A stretch of 64,000 nucleotides of DNA from CAVTWH01 sp963850915 (GCA_963850915.1 CAWKND010000003.1:124001-188000); one strand, 5' to 3'. Shown: positions 17,376 to 25,886, counted from the first letter of the stretch. Notes: generated by a model not told the origin, from the letters alone. Translations and numbers: made by a program.

Positions 17376-17398
17376 GATATCGTCAGACTGACGATATC
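17376..17398. promoter_or_regulatory. 23-bp palindromic operator (NrtR-type candidate)
   Basis: GATATCGTCA-GAC-TGACGATATC is a perfect 10-bp inverted repeat with a 3-bp spacer. It lies in the shared divergent promoter of the NUDIX regulator and the SPFH gene, ending 17 bases before the SPFH start. Its GTCAnnnTGAC centre resembles published NrtR sites. Binding by the adjacent regulator is inferred. Confidence 0.75.
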
Positions 17399-17415
17399 AG
17401 GGGAGGGTCATCGAG

Positions 17416-18441
17416 ATGGCCGATGTGAGCAAGCGATTCTTCCTGCGCCACCTGCGCGGGGCGCCGACGAACTGGGTACGCCACCAGGTCGGGGGCAAGG
17501 TACGCCGGGAGGGGGTCGGGCAGTCCTTCTGGTACCGGCCGCTGGCCGCCGTACTCAGCGAGGTACCGGTCAACGACCGCGAGCTGCCACTGCTGTTCCA
17601 CGCGCGTACCCGGGACTTCGCGGACGTGACCGTGCAGGCCACCGTGACCTACCGGATCACCGACCCGGCCGTGGCCGCCAGCCGGCTGGACTTCGCGATC
17701 GACCCGAAGTCCGGTGCCGCACAAGGAAAGCCGCTGCAACAGATCGCCACCCTGCTGGCCGAGCTGGCCCAGCAGCCGGCGCTGGACCTGCTCGCCGGCC
17801 TACCCCTCGCAGAAGCGATGACCGACGGCGTACCCCCGCTGCGCGCGGCCGTCTCCGCCGCGCTGGCCGCGGATGACCGGCTGGCCGACACCGGGGTCAG
17901 CGTGGTCAGCGCCCGGGTCATCGCGGTGCGCCCGGAGCCGGAGCTGGAGCGGGCGCTGCAGACGCCGACCCGGGAGGGCGTCCAGGCCGAGGCCGACCGG
18001 GCCACCTACGCCCGCCGCGCGCAGGCGGTCGAGCAGGAGCGGGTGATCGCCGAGAACGAGCTGCAGAGCAAGATCGAACTGGCCCGCCGCGAGCAGCAGC
18101 TGGTCGAGCAGCGCGGCGCGAACGGCCGCCGCCAGGCCGAGCTGGACGCGGCAGCCGCGCTGGTCGCGGCCCAGGGATCGGCCGAGCGCGACGAGATCGA
18201 GGCGGCCGCCAGCGCGAAGCGCGAGCAGCTGCTGGCCCAGGCCAAGGCCGAGGGGGTACGCGCGGTCGGCGTCGCCGAGGGCGAGGCGGAGGCGGCCCGG
18301 CTGGCGGCCTACCGCGACCTGACGCCCGAGCTGCTGCACGGCCTGGCCCTGCGCGAACTCGCCGGCAGCCTGCCCGCGATCGGTCAGCTGACCGTCACCC
18401 CGGACCTGCTCGCCGACCTGCTCGGCCGGCTGCGCTCGTGA
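17416..18441 (+). CDS. SPFH/Band 7-domain protein (341 aa)
   Basis: The SPFH domain spans about residues 25-190 (LPLLFHARTRDFADVTVQAT, YRITDP, GVSVVSARVIAVRPEPELE), followed by a long Glu/Ala/Arg-rich coiled coil (about 195-300, EADRATYARRAQAVEQERVI) and a helical C-terminus. There is no N-terminal membrane helix, unlike stomatins, so it is probably cytosolic or peripheral. SPFH proteins form large ring or cage oligomers. It is divergent from the NrtR-type gene and followed by the NAD kinase-like gene, which suggests a link to NAD(P) metabolism. GGGAGG precedes the ATG. Confidence 0.88.
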   Translation: MADVSKRFFLRHLRGAPTNWVRHQVGGKVRREGVGQSFWYRPLAAVLSEVPVNDRELPLLFHARTRDFADVTVQATVTYRITDPAVAASRLDFAIDPKSGAAQGKPLQQIATLLAELAQQPALDLLAGLPLAEAMTDGVPPLRAAVSAALAADDRLADTGVSVVSARVIAVRPEPELERALQTPTREGVQAEADRATYARRAQAVEQERVIAENELQSKIELARREQQLVEQRGANGRRQAELDAAAALVAAQGSAERDEIEAAASAKREQLLAQAKAEGVRAVGVAEGEAEAARLAAYRDLTPELLHGLALRELAGSLPAIGQLTVTPDLLADLLGRLRS

Positions 18442-18467
18442 CCACCTGCTTCCCCGGCCGGGGATCG

Positions 18468-18503
18468 GACCGGCTCGCGCGTCGGGGGGCGCGCGGGCCG
18501 GTC
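18468..18503 (+). terminator. Strong GC hairpin after the SPFH gene
   Basis: GACCGGCTCGCGCG (18468-18481) pairs with CGCGCGGGCCGGTC (18490-18503) with one G-T pair and an 8-base loop. There is no U tract. It lies between the SPFH stop and the NAD kinase-like start, so it may reduce rather than block read-through. Confidence 0.6.
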
Positions 18504-18541
18504 ACCCCCCGATTCAAGTGTGCGCGTGGCGGGTGTGGCCG

Positions 18542-19444
18542 ATGAGTACCTTGGCGCCCCGGGTCGTGGTGGTGTCCCGGCGTACCGAACTCGACGACCT
18601 GCTCGCCACCCACGGCACCGCGGGCGCGGCCGGCTACTTCCTGGCCCAGCGCGGCCGGGATCTGGCCGAGGTGACCAGCCGGCACGAGGCACAGGCGGCG
18701 GCGCTCACCGCGGTGGCCGCCGCCGTCCCGGCCGACTGGCGCAGCGGCTCGGTGGACCGTGCCGACCTGCCCCGCTTCCTGTTCGGGCCGGAGGACGTGG
18801 TGGTCGCCGTCGGCCAGGACGGGCTGGTCGCCAACGTGGCCAAGTACCTGCGCGGCCAGCCTGTCGTCGGGGTGGACCCGGAGCCGGGGCGCAATGCGGG
18901 GGTACTGGTCCGCTTCGCGGCCACGGCTGTCGCGGGGGTACTGCGTGCCGTGGTCGACGGACGGGCCAGCACCCGGGTACGCACCATGGTGGCGGCAACC
19001 CTGGACGACGGGCAGCGCCTGCTCGGGCTGAACGAGGTGTACCTCGGCCACCCCACGCACCAGTCCTCCCGGTACCTGCTGGCCACCCCCGACGGGCACC
19101 GGGAGCGCCAGTCGTCCTCGGGCGTCATCGTCGGTACCGGCACCGGCGCCACCGGCTGGTGCGCCTCCATCGCCCGCGAGCGGGCCACCGTACCCGTCCC
19201 GCCCGGCCCCGAGGAGCCGGCCCTGTGCTGGTACGTCCGGGAGGCGTGGCCCTCACCGGCCACCGGAGTGGCGCTCACCGCCGGCCGGCTGAGTGCCGGC
19301 GAGACGCTGGAGTTGACCTGCGAGAGCGAGCTGCTGGTCGGCTTCGCCGACGGCGTGGAGTCCGACCGGCTGTCGCTGCGCTGGGGTCAGCGAATCTCAT
19401 TCGGTACCGCCGACCAGCACCTCACCCTCGTCGTCCCCGACTGA
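18542..19444 (+). CDS. NAD kinase-like protein with altered GGDG motif (300 aa)
   Basis: ATP-NAD kinase/diacylglycerol kinase superfamily. It has VVVAVGQDGLVANVAKYL in place of the usual GGDGT loop, GVDPEPGRNAGVLV, the LNEVYLG segment corresponding to the conserved NE motif, and SSGVIVGTGTGATGW corresponding to the glycine-rich TPTGS loop. It is predicted to phosphorylate NAD or a related nucleotide. The GQDG substitution means the activity should be treated as unproven. ATG 18542 is chosen from the protein start (MSTLAPRVVVVSRRTEL). Its position beside NrtR-type and SPFH genes supports an NAD(P) role. Confidence 0.75.
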   Translation: MSTLAPRVVVVSRRTELDDLLATHGTAGAAGYFLAQRGRDLAEVTSRHEAQAAALTAVAAAVPADWRSGSVDRADLPRFLFGPEDVVVAVGQDGLVANVAKYLRGQPVVGVDPEPGRNAGVLVRFAATAVAGVLRAVVDGRASTRVRTMVAATLDDGQRLLGLNEVYLGHPTHQSSRYLLATPDGHRERQSSSGVIVGTGTGATGWCASIARERATVPVPPGPEEPALCWYVREAWPSPATGVALTAGRLSAGETLELTCESELLVGFADGVESDRLSLRWGQRISFGTADQHLTLVVPD

Positions 19445-19459
19445 CCGGGGCACCACGCG

Positions 19460-20260
19460 CTACCCCGGTTCGGCGGCACAGCGGGAAATGTCGAACGTTG
19501 CCGTCGCCACCGCGTCGAGCAGTTGCCGGGACGGTCCGTGTTTCGGGTTGACGTGCCGGCCGAGCGGGACGATCGCGACCGAGTCGGCACCGCTGCGCTT
19601 GACGGCGTGTGCCAGCGACTGCGCCCGGGCGCCGGTGGTCCATGTGTCTTCCAGCAGCAGTACCCGCACCGGTGCGTCGGTCTGCGGTACTGCCACCGAG
19701 AACCAGTCGGGGTGCAGTTCCCGCTCCTCGGCGCCGTAGCGGGGATTCGGTACCGCGTTGAGGGCGGGTAGCCCCAGCCGTGCCCCGATGAGCGCCGCGA
19801 GCGGATGTACGCCGGCGCGACCTCGGGTACTCGGGACGGTCATCAGGTGGGTCGGCTGCCCGATCTCGGCGGCGATGCAGCCCATGTGGTGCCGGAGGAA
19901 CAGCAGTAGCAGCGCCAACAGGTTCCAACGCGCCTGTGTGGAGGGTGCGCTGCCCTTGTAGGTACGGAGATTGTGATGGTGCTGTCCGTCGCGCGGTGAG
20001 TACGACACCGGTACCACCAGATCGGCGAGCAGCCCGCCGGTCCGGTCACGGTGTGACTGGCAAGGGATGCAGAGCGGGTAGCCGACCGAGCGGACGCCTC
20101 GACAAGTGGGGCAGATCCAGGGCAGCGTGGGCAGTGGGTTACGTAGATAGTTGCGCTGTAGTTCGACGTAGCCGCCGATGACCTGCCAGGGGTCAGAGGG
20201 TGATGAGGTCAGGGAAGCTCCCCAGGTCTTCGGTCGGCACCCGGGCCACGATCTCGTCAA
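19460..20260 (-). CDS. Phosphoribosyltransferase-like protein, ShosT-like toxin candidate (~266 aa)
   Basis: An N-terminal zinc-ribbon-like CPTC...CIPC pair is followed by a type I phosphoribosyltransferase fold. VLLLEDTWTTGARAQSLAHA is the PRPP-binding loop, and LMTVPSTRGRAG matches the pyrophosphate-binding region. ComF has a similar layout. The only in-frame ATG, GTG or TTG before the conserved sequence is a TTG at 20260, inside the end of the DprA-like gene, so the reading frames overlap by 68 bases and are coupled. A DprA-like gene followed by such a PRTase is the make-up of ShosTA, in which the PRTase is the toxin. A competence-type ComF role is the alternative. Confidence 0.75.
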   Translation of the reverse strand: MTRSWPGCRPKTWGASLTSSPSDPWQVIGGYVELQRNYLRNPLPTLPWICPTCRGVRSVGYPLCIPCQSHRDRTGGLLADLVVPVSYSPRDGQHHHNLRTYKGSAPSTQARWNLLALLLLFLRHHMGCIAAEIGQPTHLMTVPSTRGRAGVHPLAALIGARLGLPALNAVPNPRYGAEERELHPDWFSVAVPQTDAPVRVLLLEDTWTTGARAQSLAHAVKRSGADSVAIVPLGRHVNPKHGPSRQLLDAVATATFDISRCAAEPG

Positions 20261-21092
20261 CGACGCCGATCAGCTCGGCGGTGCTGTGGACGACGTGCAC
20301 GCCCGGCCGTTCGGCGAAGGCGCGCGCCCACTCGTTGCGCATGACCTGCTCCGTCAGGACCACCGGCCGGCCGTGCTGCAGCGCCAGCCGCGCCTGGACG
20401 CGGGCTCCGCTCTTCCAGCCCGCCTCGACGACGACGGTCGCGGCTGCGTACCCACTCATCACCGCATTGCGCATCGGGAAGCTCTGCTTGGTCGGGGCAG
20501 CGTCCGGCCAGAACTGGCTGACGACCAGCCCGACCTCGGCGATGTGCTCCTGGAGTTGGCGATTGGCGGCCGGATAGTGCTGCCGCAGGCCCGTACCGAT
20601 TACGGCGACCGTGCGCCCGCCGGCCTCGAGCGCGGCCCGATGGGCGGCCGTGTCGATTCCGGCCGCCAAGCCGGAGACCACGGTGATCGCCCGCTCGGCG
20701 AGGGAGGTCGCGACCGCGTTCGCCGTCCGCAGCCCCTCGTCGGAGGCGCTCCGGCTACCGACCACGGCAACGGCTCGCGGGTCTGGGCGGAGCACACCAC
20801 GGGCGAAGAGCAGCGGCGGCATCTCCCGGATGCCGCGTAGCTGCTGCGGATAGCTTTCGTCGAAGAACGCGTGGGTACCGATGCCATCCGCCGCCCAGCC
20901 GGCGATCTCGGTGGTGGCCGCACCGATCAACACATCGACGGACTTGTCGTCGGGGAACAGCGTGTCCGCCCCGCCGTATAGCCGGCGCAGCACAGCGATG
21001 GCGCTACCGGTCTGCTGGATCTCCAGGGCGATCTCCGACCAGCTGGTCTCGGCGAGGCGGAGCAGTGCGACAAGTGCCGCCCGCTCGCTCAT
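20193..21092 (-). CDS. DprA/Smf-family protein, ShosA-like antitoxin candidate (299 aa)
   Basis: A Rossmann-like DprA core is preceded by an alpha-helical N-terminus. Core motifs are AVAVVGSRSASDEGLRTA, VVSGLAAGIDTAAHRAALEA, GGRTVAVIGTGL and FPMRNAVMSGYAAATVVVEA. It is shorter than housekeeping DprA (about 370 residues) and lacks that protein's C-terminal winged helix. It is not in the usual dprA context (topA, ribosome genes). Its gene overlaps the PRTase gene downstream, as in ShosTA, where a DprA homolog neutralises the PRTase toxin. ATG 21092 has GGAGGG 4 bases upstream. A LexA-type box lies about 90 bases upstream. Confidence 0.85.
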   Translation of the reverse strand: MSERAALVALLRLAETSWSEIALEIQQTGSAIAVLRRLYGGADTLFPDDKSVDVLIGAATTEIAGWAADGIGTHAFFDESYPQQLRGIREMPPLLFARGVLRPDPRAVAVVGSRSASDEGLRTANAVATSLAERAITVVSGLAAGIDTAAHRAALEAGGRTVAVIGTGLRQHYPAANRQLQEHIAEVGLVVSQFWPDAAPTKQSFPMRNAVMSGYAAATVVVEAGWKSGARVQARLALQHGRPVVLTEQVMRNEWARAFAERPGVHVVHSTAELIGVVDEIVARVPTEDLGSFPDLITL

Positions 21093-21181
21093 CGCGCCCT
21101 CCACACCGGCGATGGTAGGTGCTGCCCCGCTGACCGGCCGCACCGGCGCGCGCTCGCCGACGGGCAGGTACCAGATATGTC

Positions 21182-21197
21182 TAGAACGTATGTTCGA
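21182..21197. promoter_or_regulatory. LexA (SOS) box candidate upstream of the DprA-like/PRTase pair
   Basis: TAGAACGTATGTTCGA contains GAAC-N4-GTTC (21184-21195), the core of the actinobacterial and Gram-positive LexA box. It lies in the 128-base gap that only the leftward DprA-like gene can use, because the M23 gene ends on the other side. SOS control is inferred. Confidence 0.65.
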
Positions 21198-21220
21198 TCA
21201 CGCCTGAAGTCAAGGGACCG

Positions 21221-21940
21221 TCACGGGTCGACGAGGGGCTTGGTGGGGCAGCCGTTCTTGTTCTTCCAGGCGGCGATCTCGGGAACCGGGTTCTTGTTGC
21301 CGCCGGTACGCCACGAGTCCAGGTACGACCAGGGCCAGATCACGCCACGCTGGATCCACCAGTCGCCGGTCTCCTGGCAGGGTGGCGAGATCCCGAAGTG
21401 CAGGTGGCACGCGCTGGCGTCGCCGGTATCGCCGATCTCGCCGAGCTGCTGGCCCATGGTCACGCGTACCCCGGGCTGGATGTTGTCCAGGATCATCCGC
21501 ATGTGTGAGCCGTAGTAGCGCACCCCGTCGTCGCCCAGGATCGACACGGACAGTCCGCCGCGGGTGGCACCGGCGTCGACCTTCGAGTTCCAGGTGTCCA
21601 CCCGGGTGGTCTCCAGGATCACGCCGCTGACCGTGGCCACGACCTTGTTGCCGCAGGCGGTGATGATGTCCGTGGCGGCGTAGTCGTGGTGGGTGTGCCC
21701 GTAGGACGCCTTGCCGACGACGGGGAACACGTGCGGGATCCCGGGCGCCGCTGACCCGCTCGCCGTCTTGCTCGGCGAGGCGGCGGTCGGCGCGGCTGGC
21801 GACGGCGCGGCCTGCGCGGCCAGGGCCGGGGTCTGCAGCTCGGCTGGCTTGGGCTTGGCGGCTGCGGCGTGGCCGCAGCCTGCGGCGCTGGCGAGCAGGG
21901 CGAACACGAGGATCGCCGCGGGGATGCGGGGGACCGGCAC
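21221..21940 (-). CDS. M23-family peptidase-like lipoprotein (239 aa)
   Basis: Signal peptide with a plausible lipobox (LLASAAGC), an Ala/Pro/Ser linker, then a LytM/M23 domain. SYGHTHHDYAATDI carries the first zinc ligands (HxxxD), and ACHLHFGIS is the HxH motif. GVRVTMGQQLGEIGDTGDA is typical of the fold. It probably cleaves peptidoglycan cross-links or regulates another hydrolase at the cell surface. There is no operon partner. Confidence 0.88.
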   Translation of the reverse strand: MPVPRIPAAILVFALLASAAGCGHAAAAKPKPAELQTPALAAQAAPSPAAPTAASPSKTASGSAAPGIPHVFPVVGKASYGHTHHDYAATDIITACGNKVVATVSGVILETTRVDTWNSKVDAGATRGGLSVSILGDDGVRYYGSHMRMILDNIQPGVRVTMGQQLGEIGDTGDASACHLHFGISPPCQETGDWWIQRGVIWPWSYLDSWRTGGNKNPVPEIAAWKNKNGCPTKPLVDP

Positions 21941-22009
21941 GAGCCGACGGTACCAGTCGGGCGCGCCGCGCCAGGCCCGCCGGATGGGTAGCGGGACTGG
22001 TACCCGCAG

Positions 22010-23653
22010 TCAGCGGGCCGCCCGCTCCAGCGCTTCACGAGCCTGTTCGTACCGCTCCAGTACCGCCCGTACCGGCTCGACGACCAGCGCGGTACCCGTC
22101 CCGGAAACCGCTCTGCGCAGCCGGTTCTCGGCTCGCTGCCGGGCTCGGCGCGCACCGGCTCCGGACAGTGGCCGGCACACTACGGCGATCAGCAGGCCGG
22201 CCAGCAGCCCACCGACGAGCAGCGCGGTGGGGACCGGTACCCGGCCGACGTGCGGGGTCACCAGGTCGCCCAGGGCCAGCGCGGAGAAGAGCAGGCGCAG
22301 CCCGAGCCAGAGCAGTCCGGCGAGCGCGGCCAGGGTGACCAGCCACTGGAGTACGCCGACCAGCCGCCACCACACGGGGGTACGCAGCCCCAGGTCGGTA
22401 CCGGTCACCGACTGGTCGAGCGCGTCCGGCAGGTCGGCGGTGCTCGACCGGGCAGCCGCCAGGACGGCAGCCGGCCACGGGTCGGGCAGGCCGGCCCCGG
22501 CGCGCTGGCCGAGTGTCCGTACGGCGAGCGCGGCCGCCGCCTGCTGGGCGTGTGCCGGGGCGGGCAGCGAACTGGCTTCGCCGGGCTGGTCCAGGTGCAG
22601 CCGGGCGAGTGGATCGGCCCGTCCGCGGCGCCACACCTGCAGTACCGGCCAGCCCAGCCGGCGGGCGGCGCGCTGCCGGTAGGCCAGCTCGGTCGCCTCG
22701 GCCACGGCGGGTACCCCGGCGGCGCCGGCCAGCGCCACGCTCAACTCCTGTACGACAGCGGGCTCGACGCTGTCCCGGGCCGGCGCACCGACCACTGTGG
22801 ACAGGTCGGCGACCGTGGCGTCCAGGTCGGTACGCAGCCGGCGCAGCATCGCCTGTTTCGCACCGACGGCACCCTCCAGCAGTTGGCGCAGCTGCCCCAG
22901 GCCCGGCTCCGCGCCGACCGCCGAGACGGCCAGCACCGGTACCTCGGCCAGCCCGTCCATCGCCAGCAGCCGGGACAGGTCGGCGACGCAGCGCTCGGCG
23001 TCGGCCGGGCTGAGCCGGTCGGCCTGGTTGAGCAGTACCACCGTGATGTCCCGGTGGCCGTGGAAGGCGGCCAGGTAGTCGGCGTGGATCACCTGGTCGG
23101 CGTACTTCTGCGGGTCGGTCACCCAGACCACCAGGTCGACCAGGGCGAGCAGCCGGTCCACCTCGGTGCGGTGCGCGGCCACGATCGAGTCGAAGTCGGG
23201 CAGGTCGAGCAGGACCAGGCCGCGCAGCGCGGCCTCGTCGTCGCCGTCCAGCGCGCTCTCCCGGACAAACCGCCGACCCGGGGGTACGCCCAGCCAGTCC
23301 AGTAGCTCGCCGGTGTCCGCCGCGCCCCAGACACACGCGTGCGCGTCTCCCGTGGTCGGCCGGCGTACCCCGACCGCAGAGATCTCCAGCTGGCTGAGTG
23401 CGTTGAAGAGGCTGGACTTGCCGCTGCCCGTGGCACCGGCGAGCGCGACGACGGTGTGGTCGCGGGAGAGTGCCAACCGCTGGCCGGCGTGCTCGACTAC
23501 GGCGCGGGCCGGGGCGAGCCGGCTCTCCGGTACCACGCCGTCGGTCGCGGTCAGGAACTGGCCGAGTGCGGCGCAGCGGCGTACCAGGGAATCGGCGTCT
23601 ATCCGTGGACCACCCGGTCGCAGCGCGCCGATCAGCCGCTCCACCAGACTCAT
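22010..23653 (-). CDS. Dynamin-like/YfjP-type GTPase, second of a pair (547 aa)
   Basis: P-loop GATGSGKSS at residues 73-81; G3-like LVLLDLPDFDS; G4 LLNQADRLS. The C-terminal third has paired membrane helices (VLQWLVTLAALAGLLWLGLR, VPTALLVGGLLAGLLIAVV) and ends in a coiled coil. Such tandem membrane GTPases occur in actinobacteria; the Streptomyces DynA/DynB pair that stabilises division septa is a plausible functional model. The ATG overlaps the upstream GTPase stop (ATGA), giving 1:1 coupling. Confidence 0.83.
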   Translation of the reverse strand: MSLVERLIGALRPGGPRIDADSLVRRCAALGQFLTATDGVVPESRLAPARAVVEHAGQRLALSRDHTVVALAGATGSGKSSLFNALSQLEISAVGVRRPTTGDAHACVWGAADTGELLDWLGVPPGRRFVRESALDGDDEAALRGLVLLDLPDFDSIVAAHRTEVDRLLALVDLVVWVTDPQKYADQVIHADYLAAFHGHRDITVVLLNQADRLSPADAERCVADLSRLLAMDGLAEVPVLAVSAVGAEPGLGQLRQLLEGAVGAKQAMLRRLRTDLDATVADLSTVVGAPARDSVEPAVVQELSVALAGAAGVPAVAEATELAYRQRAARRLGWPVLQVWRRGRADPLARLHLDQPGEASSLPAPAHAQQAAAALAVRTLGQRAGAGLPDPWPAAVLAAARSSTADLPDALDQSVTGTDLGLRTPVWWRLVGVLQWLVTLAALAGLLWLGLRLLFSALALGDLVTPHVGRVPVPTALLVGGLLAGLLIAVVCRPLSGAGARRARQRAENRLRRAVSGTGTALVVEPVRAVLERYEQAREALERAAR

Positions 23654-25503
23654 CCGGCCACCCCACCGGCAGTGGGCTCCGCGCCGGCGGAAGGGCCGGC
23701 AGCGGCCGGGCGGCGGCCGAGCGGGCGCTTGCCGGGCTTGGCGCCCAGGCCGGCGGTGGCCCGCGCGGTCTCCACGGCGTCGACCGCGGCCCGTAGCCGG
23801 TCGCCGATCCCCGGCTCGGCATCGACCCCGGCGAGTAGCTCGGTATACCGGTCCGCCTCGCCCGCGAGCAGATCGTGTACCCGCCGGATCAGGTCGGCGC
23901 GGGCCGTGCCGGCCAGGTCGCGCATGGCCTGGTCGCCGAAGACCGCCTCCAGTACCTTCTGCCCGGCGACCGTGGTCCCACCGGCCACCGCCAGCTCCAG
24001 CCCGGTCGGGATGAACGAGGTCGACGCGAAGACGGCGAGCATGACGAGCAGCCCCGAGGCGTTCACCGCGTAGGAGGAGATCTTGGCGAGTCGGCGCCGG
24101 TCGGCGCCCTCCACCCGGACCAGCTCGAGTACCCCGCGCTGCCAGTCGCGTACCAGCCGCAGCGCCCGTTCGGGCAGGTCGGGTGCTGGCTCGCGGAGAT
24201 CGTCGCGGAGCAGTGCGGGACCTGCCGGGTGCGCGTGCCAGGCCGCGTAGCTGTCCTCGGCTGCCTGCGCGCCGGCCTCCCGGATCAGCCCGACCAGTCC
24301 GGTGGTGAGCGCGTCCTGGAAGTGGCGTACCGGCGCCGGCCGGCCCATGAAGGAGGCGGTGACCCGGTCGCGCAGCCGGCCGACCCGGGTCTGCAGCGCC
24401 TTCATGAACTCCCCGGTACCCACGAACTCCTGCCACCGGGCCAGTACCTCGCCGCGCAGCAGGGTCCCGTCGGAGGCCGCCTCCTCCACTGTGGCCAGCG
24501 CGTCGCTGTATGCCTTGTCCACCACGGCTTCCAGCGTCGCCACCACGGCGACCTGCTGGTCAGCGGCGCTGGCCAGTTGAGCCGCGGCCGCCCCGGTGGC
24601 CGCCACCGCCCCGTCCACCGTCTGCCGTACCACCTCGGCCCGCGCGCCCGCGTCGGCGGCCAGCCCGGCCAGCCAGGAGCGCAGCGGCTCGACCAGCGCC
24701 TCGGCGAGCAGCCCCTGCCCGTCCAGGGCCACTTCGGGCAGTACGAACAGGTTGGCGCCGGTGAGCTGTTCCCGGTCGAGCATCTCGGCGAAGTGGCCGC
24801 CGACGTCGTCCTCGGCGCCCTCGGGTACCCGGTCGAGGACCAGGGCCACCACGGCACCCCGGTCGCGCGCGGAGCGCAGTACCCGCCACGGTACGGCGTC
24901 GGCGTACCGGGCCGCGGTCGTCACGAAGAGCCACAGGTCGGCGGCGTCCAACAGCTGCCCGGCGAGGATCCGGTTGGCGTCCACCACCGAGTCGATGTCC
25001 GGCGCGTCGAGCAGTGCCAGGCCCTGGGGCAGCGCGGGCGCGGCGATCAGGCGCAGGCCACCGCCCTCGCCCGGCTCCAGTCCGGTGCTGCGGTTCAGCC
25101 CGGGCAGCAGCCGGCGCTCGGTGAACCAGGCCGCGTCGCCCGGGTGGCTGACCAGGACCGGCGAGCGGGTGGTCGGGCGCAGTACGCCGGCCTGGCTGAC
25201 CGGGGCGCGGACGATGCTGTTGACCAGCGTGGACTTGCCGGCGCCCGTCGAGCCGCCGACGACCACGAGCAGCGGCGCGTCCAGCCTGGAGAGGCGCGGG
25301 ATCAGGTAGTCGTCGAGCTGGGCGAGGAGCCGGCCGGTGGCGGCCCGGGCCTGCGCGGCATCGGGGAGTTCGAGCGGGTACCTGGCTGCCCGTACCGTCT
25401 CGCCCAGCTGCTCCAGGGCGCCGACCAGCGCGGTCGGCGCCGCTGCGGGGCCGGTGGGCCGGGGCACGCGCCGACCCCGGCCCGGGCGCGCCTCGCTGGT
25501 CAT
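23650..25503 (-). CDS. Dynamin-like/YfjP-type GTPase, first of a pair (617 aa)
   Basis: P-loop VVGGSTGAGKST (Gly83-Thr92), LALLDAPDIDSV (G3) and ALVLDRVPEG (G4-like). A long helical middle region follows, then a hydrophobic segment near residues 480-525 (NASGLLVMLAVFASTSFIPT) that could insert in the membrane. ATG 25503 (MTSEARPGRG) is preferred; the frame upstream is not protein-like. Together with the next gene it is predicted to form a hetero-oligomeric membrane-remodelling GTPase. Confidence 0.83.
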   Translation of the reverse strand: MTSEARPGRGRRVPRPTGPAAAPTALVGALEQLGETVRAARYPLELPDAAQARAATGRLLAQLDDYLIPRLSRLDAPLLVVVGGSTGAGKSTLVNSIVRAPVSQAGVLRPTTRSPVLVSHPGDAAWFTERRLLPGLNRSTGLEPGEGGGLRLIAAPALPQGLALLDAPDIDSVVDANRILAGQLLDAADLWLFVTTAARYADAVPWRVLRSARDRGAVVALVLDRVPEGAEDDVGGHFAEMLDREQLTGANLFVLPEVALDGQGLLAEALVEPLRSWLAGLAADAGARAEVVRQTVDGAVAATGAAAAQLASAADQQVAVVATLEAVVDKAYSDALATVEEAASDGTLLRGEVLARWQEFVGTGEFMKALQTRVGRLRDRVTASFMGRPAPVRHFQDALTTGLVGLIREAGAQAAEDSYAAWHAHPAGPALLRDDLREPAPDLPERALRLVRDWQRGVLELVRVEGADRRRLAKISSYAVNASGLLVMLAVFASTSFIPTGLELAVAGGTTVAGQKVLEAVFGDQAMRDLAGTARADLIRRVHDLLAGEADRYTELLAGVDAEPGIGDRLRAAVDAVETARATAGLGAKPGKRPLGRRPAAAGPSAGAEPTAGGVAG

Positions 25504-25812
25504 GTCGAAAGCGTGCCCGATGTATCCGGACCTCGCCAGGCAACGCGCGTATGCCCGGTTCCATAGTGGGGCAAATAACCACAAATCCCTTAAGATCATG
25601 GGTGTACGCCGTCGCCAACCGCCGCACCCGCGTTTCTAGTTCGTTTCGGGCGAGCAGAACCGACGATCCCGTGTCACCCTGGCGGATGAACGGGTACGGC
25701 CGACCGGCGGATGCGCCGGCACCGACCGTGCGAAGGCGGGCTCCACCGGCCGGACAGGTCGCCGCCGCAAGGTAACAACGGTCAGCCAGAATTGCCCAGG
25801 CTAGATGTCTTC

Positions 25813-25869
25813 TAGCCGAAAGGTTATGGTCAAACCCAATTGTTCACCTTTACGAGGCCTTTTCGGCTA
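25813..25869 (+). promoter_or_regulatory. Leader hairpin before the glycosyltransferase gene
   Basis: TAGCCGAAAGG (25813-25823) and CCTTTTCGGCTA (25858-25869) are inverted with one extra base. The right arm ends 3 bases before the ribosome binding site GGAGG (25873-25877). The whole 25504-25886 region is A/T-richer than its surroundings and has no gene. The hairpin could be an operator or a translation-controlling leader. Confidence 0.5.
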
Positions 25870-25886
25870 TCTGGAGGTTTGAGAAT

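Noticed and set aside
20193..21092. Housekeeping competence gene dprA
   Set aside because: Shorter than housekeeping DprA, no C-terminal winged helix, unusual context, and overlap with a PRTase gene under a LexA-type box. Not fully excluded without the rest of the genome.
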